Assembly: GCF_005877005.1 (NCBI RefSeq)
Contig: NZ_SSNH01000007.1
Location: 1-64,000, forward strand
DNA from: Sinomonas susongensis
Lineage (GTDB): Bacteria > Actinomycetota > Actinomycetes > Actinomycetales > Micrococcaceae
Reading direction: 5' to 3'
Length of the DNA: 64,000 nucleotides
The stretch's first letter is position 1; each line of letters starts with the position of its first letter. Below are positions 59,992 to 64,000 of this stretch, piece after piece. A program made the translations under genes and the position numbers. The notes below the pieces were generated by a model, which was not told the DNA's origin, made no database searches, and saw only the letters and a program-made list of their open reading frames with translations.

Positions 59992-61380
59992 TCAGGGAAG
60001 GGGGAGGGCGATGCGGAAGCGGCAGCGCCCACAAGGCCCCTCCTCCGCCGAGACTGACCCACCGTGGGCAGCGAGGATCGTCCGGGCAATCGCTAGGCCG
60101 AGCCCGCTGCCCCCGGTGTCTCGGGAACGGCTGTCGTCCAGTCGCACGAATCTCTCGAAGATCCGCTCCCTCTCCCGCTCCGGGACCGGAGGGCCGTCAT
60201 TGTCCACAGTCAGTACGGCTTCCTTCCCTTGGGTCGCCAGAGCCACCCAGACGGTGCTGGCCGCGTGCCGCTCGGCGTTGTCCAGCACGTTCCGGACGAC
60301 CTGCGTCAAGCGGCGGGCGTCCCCCCGGACGCGGGCGGGTTCGACCACAGACTCGATCCGGCGCGTCCCGGCGGCCCTTGCGCGCGCGAGCTCGGACGAG
60401 ACGACGTCGTCCAAGTCCACATCTCTGACCTCGGGGACCAGCGCGTGGTGTTGGCCTCTGGAGAGCGTGAGCAGATCCTCCACCAGGGCAGCCATCCGCC
60501 GCGCCTCTCCGGCCAGCATCGGCCCCAACTCCGGCCAGTGGCTCCCGCCTGCGTCGCCTGCCGCGACCTCGAGCCCGGTCTGGAGAGTGGCCAGGGGACT
60601 GCGTAGCTCGTGGCCAGCATCCGAAAGGAACCGGCGCTGCATCCTATCCGCAGACTCGACCCGCTCCAGCATTGCGTTCATCGTCCGCGCGAGCGCCTCG
60701 AGCTCGTCCCGAGTGTGAGGGACGGTGACCCGGCCGCTGAGGCTGCCAGGGGCAACCTGCTCGACCTGGGCACGGATCCGCTCGAGCTGCCTCAGGGACC
60801 TTCCCACGAGGATCCGCACAGATGCGCCCACCAGCAGCAGCAAGGCGGGGCCCGCCAGCAGCAGGAACAGGGACACCGTGCCGAGGGTTTCGGTCCTGAC
60901 CTGGAGGCTCTGGGCGACCAGCACCCAGTAGCGCTGGCTCCCGGAGTCCACTCCGACCGCCTGCACCCGGTACCCGTCTTCGAGGGCGGGCACGGTGCCC
61001 CCTGGCATCTCTTGAACGGCGCTGGCGCCCGGGGCCGGACGGAGCCCGCTCATTGGCTCGGCGAGCAGGGCCGGCTGCGAGGCGTGGACGACGTGTCCGG
61101 CCGAGTCTACGATCTGGACCAGCACGTCGGGCCGGGTCCCCGACGTGATCGCCTGTCCGGCTTCGCCGACGTCCTGAGCTGAGACCAAGGCGGCCACGTC
61201 GTGCGACTTCGTCGCCAGCACGCTGTCGGTCGCGGCAGTGAGCGCGTTGTATAGCAGCAGCAGGGACAGCACGGCCACCGCCCCCAGCGCCAGAGCAGTG
61301 ACGAGCACGGCGATCGCCATGGACTGGTTCCGGATCCCCCAGCCATGCGGCCGAAAGACCGACGAGGACGGCCGCTGCAC
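59992..61380 (-). CDS. two-component sensor histidine kinase
   Basis: About 463 residues. TM1 is MAIAVLVTALALGAVAVLSL, a 110-residue extracytoplasmic sensor follows, then TM2 (SLFLLLAGPALLLLVGASV), a HAMP region (RSLRQLERIRAQVEQVAPGS), the phosphoacceptor His257 in SDAGHELRSPLATLQ and the ATPase (VVRNVLDNAERHA N-box, VDNDGPPVP, GGSGLGLAIAR G-box). The start is uncertain: GTG 61380, TTG 61395 or ATG 61320. RPHGWGIRNQS before TM1 looks like a natural N terminus, so GTG 61380 is used. Partner of the convergent response regulator. Confidence 0.88.
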   Translation of the reverse strand: MQRPSSSVFRPHGWGIRNQSMAIAVLVTALALGAVAVLSLLLLYNALTAATDSVLATKSHDVAALVSAQDVGEAGQAITSGTRPDVLVQIVDSAGHVVHASQPALLAEPMSGLRPAPGASAVQEMPGGTVPALEDGYRVQAVGVDSGSQRYWVLVAQSLQVRTETLGTVSLFLLLAGPALLLLVGASVRILVGRSLRQLERIRAQVEQVAPGSLSGRVTVPHTRDELEALARTMNAMLERVESADRMQRRFLSDAGHELRSPLATLQTGLEVAAGDAGGSHWPELGPMLAGEARRMAALVEDLLTLSRGQHHALVPEVRDVDLDDVVSSELARARAAGTRRIESVVEPARVRGDARRLTQVVRNVLDNAERHAASTVWVALATQGKEAVLTVDNDGPPVPERERERIFERFVRLDDSRSRDTGGSGLGLAIARTILAAHGGSVSAEEGPCGRCRFRIALPLP

Positions 61381-61435
61381 GCCTCCAGCATCCAAGCACC
61401 TGCGGGCTTCCGCAAGTCGGTTCCCTGTGCGGACG

Positions 61436-61462
61436 CTCAGCCATCCTCAGCCTCCTCTCACC
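61436..61462. promoter_or_regulatory. three CTCA(G/C) repeats between kinase and secreted protein genes
   Basis: CTCAG at 61436-61440 and 61446-61450, and CTCAC at 61457-61461, with 10- and 11-base periods. Positions 61446-61462 (CTCAGCCTCCTCTCACC) match the right arm of the MprF-region repeat in 14 of 17 bases. Divergent region of the kinase gene and the small secreted protein gene. Confidence 0.6.
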
Positions 61463-61526
61463 TGCCCCGAGGGAGAGTGGGGTGCAACCCCAGGCCGCAT
61501 CGAGGGCTGGGGACGACGAGGAAAGG

Positions 61527-61820
61527 ATGCAAAAGCCCATGAAGCCCAGGACCAAGATCGCAGGAGCCACCCTGAGCCTGCTCGTGCTCGCCGGGATCAC
61601 CGGGACGGCGGCCGCGAACGCCGCCACCACCCCTGCCCCGGCTCCCAGCTCGGCCTCCGCCCCGGCTGGGCCAGCCGACCAGGCCACCCCCGGTGACCCA
61701 GCCGACAGCCCGACACAGGGCAGCACGGCCGCAAACACCGCGGACGGGGCAGACGGCGGGCCCAACGTCCAGCAGACCGGCGATCACGTCGACCCGGGAG
61801 ACGCCCCCGGATCCAAGTGA
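61527..61820 (+). CDS. small secreted Pro/Ala/Asp-rich protein
   Basis: 97 residues. A clear signal peptide (KPRTKIAGATLSLLVLAG, then TAAANA before ATTP) implies cleavage near residue 32; the mature part of about 65 residues is disordered, rich in Pro, Ala, Gly and Asp, ending HVDPGDAPGSK. GAGG is 5 bases before ATG 61527; ATG 61539 is the alternative. Its promoter region shares the regulator repeats, so it is probably under the neighbouring two-component system. Role unknown. Confidence 0.7.
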   Translation: MQKPMKPRTKIAGATLSLLVLAGITGTAAANAATTPAPAPSSASAPAGPADQATPGDPADSPTQGSTAANTADGADGGPNVQQTGDHVDPGDAPGSK

Positions 61821-61972
61821 TCCCACCTCCGACCGCTGCTCTCGGCGACTGACCACGCCGGGAGCGGCCCGGACGGGTGATGACAGCGCCAGACGTGGAC
61901 GACGGCGCTGCCCGCCGGAAGGCTGGCAGCGCCGTCGTGTGTGTGGTTGGCGCAGTCGTAAGGTCTGGAAGC

Positions 61973-63319
61973 CTAGGCCTTGAGCTTCGGCTTGACGTCC
62001 TTGTCGTAGATCCCCTGAAGGGTCTTCTTGAGGTCGCCCATCGTGGCCTTGACGTCGCCCTGCTGGGTGACGATTTTCGCTACCGACTTCGCCATCTCCT
62101 GGTCCGCGCCCGGCAGGAACACGCGGGCGTTGTCCTGGACCTTCGTCACGGCGAGCTGGTCGATCGCCGTCTGGATCTGCGGCGTCTTGGCCAGCACTGC
62201 AGTCATGTCCGAGGACTTGCGGACGGGCATGTAGCCCGTGGCCCCGGAGAAGGCTGCCGCATTCTCGGGTTCGCCCACGAACTTGATGAACATTGCGGCG
62301 GCCAGCTGCTGCTCCTTCGAGATCCCGGACGGGATGCCGAGGCCGGCACCGCCGGTCGGGCAGACCGGGTTGGTGGCCTTCGGGCCGCCAGGGAGGAAGC
62401 CGACCCCCACATTGAACTTCGCGGTCTTCAGGACACCGACGAGGGAACCGGTCGAAGAGATCGTCGCGGAAGTGATCCCGCCGCCGAAGTCGGCAGAGGA
62501 GTCCTTCGAAGACACGCCGGCCCATTTGTCCTTATAGACCGAATCCTGCACCCACTGCATGGCGGCGACCGCATCGTCTGAGTCGCAGGTGATGTCCCAG
62601 CCCTTGGACCAGCCCGAGCCCCAGCCCCAAAGGTTGTTCTGGAGGGTCCAGCCCGCGTAGTCAGCCAGCGCAGGATACATGTAGGCATACTGCGCCCCCG
62701 AGGAGGCCTTCAGCTTGGGGGCCCACTCGGCGAACTCAGCCCACGAGGTCGGCGCCCGGTCCGGGAGGCCGGCGGCCTTGAAGTGGTCCTTGTTGTAGTA
62801 GAACAGCGGGGTGGAGCGGGCGTACGGCATGGCCCACTGCTTGTTGGCGTACTGATAGTCCTTGACGAGCGAGTCGCGGTAATCGCTGAGATTGATGTCG
62901 AGCTGCTTGACGAGGGAGTCCATCGGGATGATGTTGCCGTTGATGTAGTAGCGGAACCACCAGACGTCCGAGAGCACCACCACGCCCGGGAGGCCGGAGT
63001 TCGCCGCCTGGGCCGTCTGGAACTTCTGTGCAATCTCCTCGTAGTTCGCGCCCGCCGTCACGAGGTTGACCTTGATCCCCGGGTTCGCGGCCTGGAACTT
63101 CTCCACGAGCTGCTTCTCCACGTCTTCCGACTTGCCCGGGTGGTTCGACCAGAAGTCGATGGAGGCCGCTGGCTTGACGTCCTTGAAGTCGATGTCCGCC
63201 GCCGCAGAGGTCGCGCTGCTGCCGGACGTGTCGGGGCCGCCGCACGCGGAGAGGGCTGCGGCGGTGGTCCCTGCTCCGGCAAGGGCCAGGAAATGACGAC
63301 GGTCCACTCGGAATGACAT
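61973..63319 (-). CDS. ABC transporter sugar-binding lipoprotein (extracellular binding protein family 1)
   Basis: 448 residues. The signal is DRRHFLALAGAGTTAAALSAC with a lipobox Cys; the RR start suggests possible Tat export. The mature protein is a family 1 solute-binding fold: SIDFWSNHPGKSEDVEKQLV, VVLSDVWWFRYYINGNIIPM, FYYNKDHFKAAGLP and the AMFIKFVGEPENAAAFSGAT stretch, close in layout to glycerol-3-phosphate-binding UgpB. Aromatic residues around 200-225 (YMYPALADYAGWTLQNNLWG) could line the sugar site. It lies upstream of nothing on this side; the permease gene precedes it by 98 bases on the same strand. Confidence 0.87.
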   Translation of the reverse strand: MSFRVDRRHFLALAGAGTTAAALSACGGPDTSGSSATSAAADIDFKDVKPAASIDFWSNHPGKSEDVEKQLVEKFQAANPGIKVNLVTAGANYEEIAQKFQTAQAANSGLPGVVVLSDVWWFRYYINGNIIPMDSLVKQLDINLSDYRDSLVKDYQYANKQWAMPYARSTPLFYYNKDHFKAAGLPDRAPTSWAEFAEWAPKLKASSGAQYAYMYPALADYAGWTLQNNLWGWGSGWSKGWDITCDSDDAVAAMQWVQDSVYKDKWAGVSSKDSSADFGGGITSATISSTGSLVGVLKTAKFNVGVGFLPGGPKATNPVCPTGGAGLGIPSGISKEQQLAAAMFIKFVGEPENAAAFSGATGYMPVRKSSDMTAVLAKTPQIQTAIDQLAVTKVQDNARVFLPGADQEMAKSVAKIVTQQGDVKATMGDLKKTLQGIYDKDVKPKLKA

Positions 63320-63417
63320 AGGTGTGCCTTTCGTAGGGTGCTTCTCGAGGGTGATGGAACTGCGGCCTGCACGACCGGGGCAGCCCGGCCCTCACAGCGG
63401 CCGGACCACGTGATGCA

Positions 63418-64000
63418 CTAGCCGGTGACGCTGCCCTGGGTGAGGCCAGCCACGATGTAGCGCTGGAGCATGGCGAACACGACGAGGACAGGCACGATCA
63501 CGAGGACCGCGCCGGCCATGAGGATGCCCCACGAGCCTGTGCCGCCCTCGGAGTTCTGCAGGAGCGTGAGCCCGACGGGGAGTGTCATGACCTCCGGGCG
63601 ATCGGTGATGATCAGCGGCCAGATGTAGTCGTTCCACTCCGACACGATCGTCACGAGAGCCACCGTGGCGATCGAGGGGACTGAGACCGGCACCACGATC
63701 TGCCACAGGCGCTTCCAATGGCCCGCCCCGTCGATCTCTGCCGCCTCGAGGATCGAGGCCGGAAGGGTCATGAAGTGCTGGCGCAGCAGAAAGGTGCCGA
63801 ACGCGGTGCCGAGCCCGGGCAGGATGATGCCCCACAGTGTGTTCTTGCCGCCTATGCCAGCTATGAGCACATAGTTCGGCAGGATCGCGACCTGCGGGGG
63901 CACCATGAGCGCCACCAGGATGAGGATGAAGACCACGTTCTTGAACGGAAACCGCACGAACACGAGCGCGTACGCCGTCATGATCGCGAGGGTGACCTTC
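63418..64000 (-). CDS. ABC transporter permease (MalG/UgpE-like), 5' part outside window
   Basis: 194 codons of the C-terminal part; the frame is open to the window edge (KVTLAI before MTAYALVF), so the start lies beyond 64000. Membrane segments include VVFILILVALMVPPQVAILP and ILMAGAVLVIVPVLVVFAML. The EAA loop that contacts the ATPase is EAAEIDGAGHWKRLWQIVVP. It belongs with the binding protein at 61973-63319 as a carbohydrate or glycerophosphodiester uptake system; the other permease is presumably further upstream. Confidence 0.88.
   Translation of the reverse strand, partial: KVTLAIMTAYALVFVRFPFKNVVFILILVALMVPPQVAILPNYVLIAGIGGKNTLWGIILPGLGTAFGTFLLRQHFMTLPASILEAAEIDGAGHWKRLWQIVVPVSVPSIATVALVTIVSEWNDYIWPLIITDRPEVMTLPVGLTLLQNSEGGTGSWGILMAGAVLVIVPVLVVFAMLQRYIVAGLTQGSVTG

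Noticed and set aside
1-64000. CRISPR arrays, tRNA or rRNA genes, transposases, integrases, attachment sites
   Set aside because: Looked for on both strands. No regularly spaced repeats, cloverleaf sequences, DDE or serine/tyrosine recombinase motifs, or terminal inverted repeats with target duplications were seen.

Overview
The window reads as chromosomal DNA of a high-GC actinobacterium. Codon use is strongly G/C in third positions, GTG starts are frequent, and -10 boxes are of the TAnnnT kind. The gene families (2,6-dihydroxypseudooxynicotine-hydrolase-like enzyme, APC/amine oxidase set, small acidic and PH-like proteins, DUF4383, YnfA) suggest the Micrococcaceae, for example an Arthrobacter or Sinomonas relative. 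That placement is inference. I see no rRNA, tRNA, CRISPR array, insertion sequence or phage gene.

Left third (1-19,900) is a catabolic island in three blocks. (i) An amine block: aldehyde dehydrogenase (cut by the window edge), a TetR repressor, cupin, flavin amine oxidase and APC transporter, with near-identical operator-like sequences on both sides of the TetR gene. (ii) A block of MFS transporter, cyclase-family hydrolase, FAD monooxygenase, fumarylacetoacetate-hydrolase-type enzyme and LysR regulator. (iii) A divergent SDR followed by an eight-gene operon: extradiol-type VOC dioxygenase, SDR lacking the usual catalytic Tyr, C-C-hydrolase-like alpha/beta protein, two MFS sugar-type carriers with a NIPSNAP protein between them, GH3 glycosidase and NTF2-like protein. 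Blocks ii and iii together have the parts to import a glycosylated aromatic compound, remove the sugar, open the ring and process the acyl products. The substrate is unknown.

The middle (19,900-35,400) is mixed and partly decaying: a truncated cupin, a PolA-type 5'-3' exonuclease, an XRE (MmyB-like) regulator with its DHA2 exporter, a deleted and frameshifted zinc alcohol dehydrogenase fused by frame to an aldo/keto reductase, a scrap of a carboxymuconolactone-decarboxylase-type gene, a nonsense- and frameshift-damaged F420-dependent-reductase-like gene, a Rox-like monooxygenase and a set of small membrane proteins.

35,400-54,900 holds a small LPGRETL-leader peptide gene with its own hairpins, an unusual glycerophosphodiesterase-inositol phosphatase fusion coupled to a small exported peptide, an ANT(6)-like nucleotidyltransferase, NAD(P)H-hydrate dehydratase, an Lrp-controlled amidohydrolase/MHS transporter pair, an Imm26-like gene, a YraQ/ArsP permease, YnfA, and a leaderless HTH-DUF3887 gene with an operator inside its promoter spacer. 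A 51-base relic of an NTF2-like gene paralogous to the one at 19.1 kb lies at 54.2 kb.

54,900-61,900 is an envelope module: MprF-like aminoacyl-phosphatidylglycerol synthase, a divergent membrane-anchored esterase, an OmpR-type response regulator, a convergent histidine kinase and a small secreted protein. CTCAGG-type repeats with 10-11 base spacing recur in three of its intergenic regions, which predicts a single regulon. The right edge is a sugar ABC uptake system (binding protein and part of a permease).
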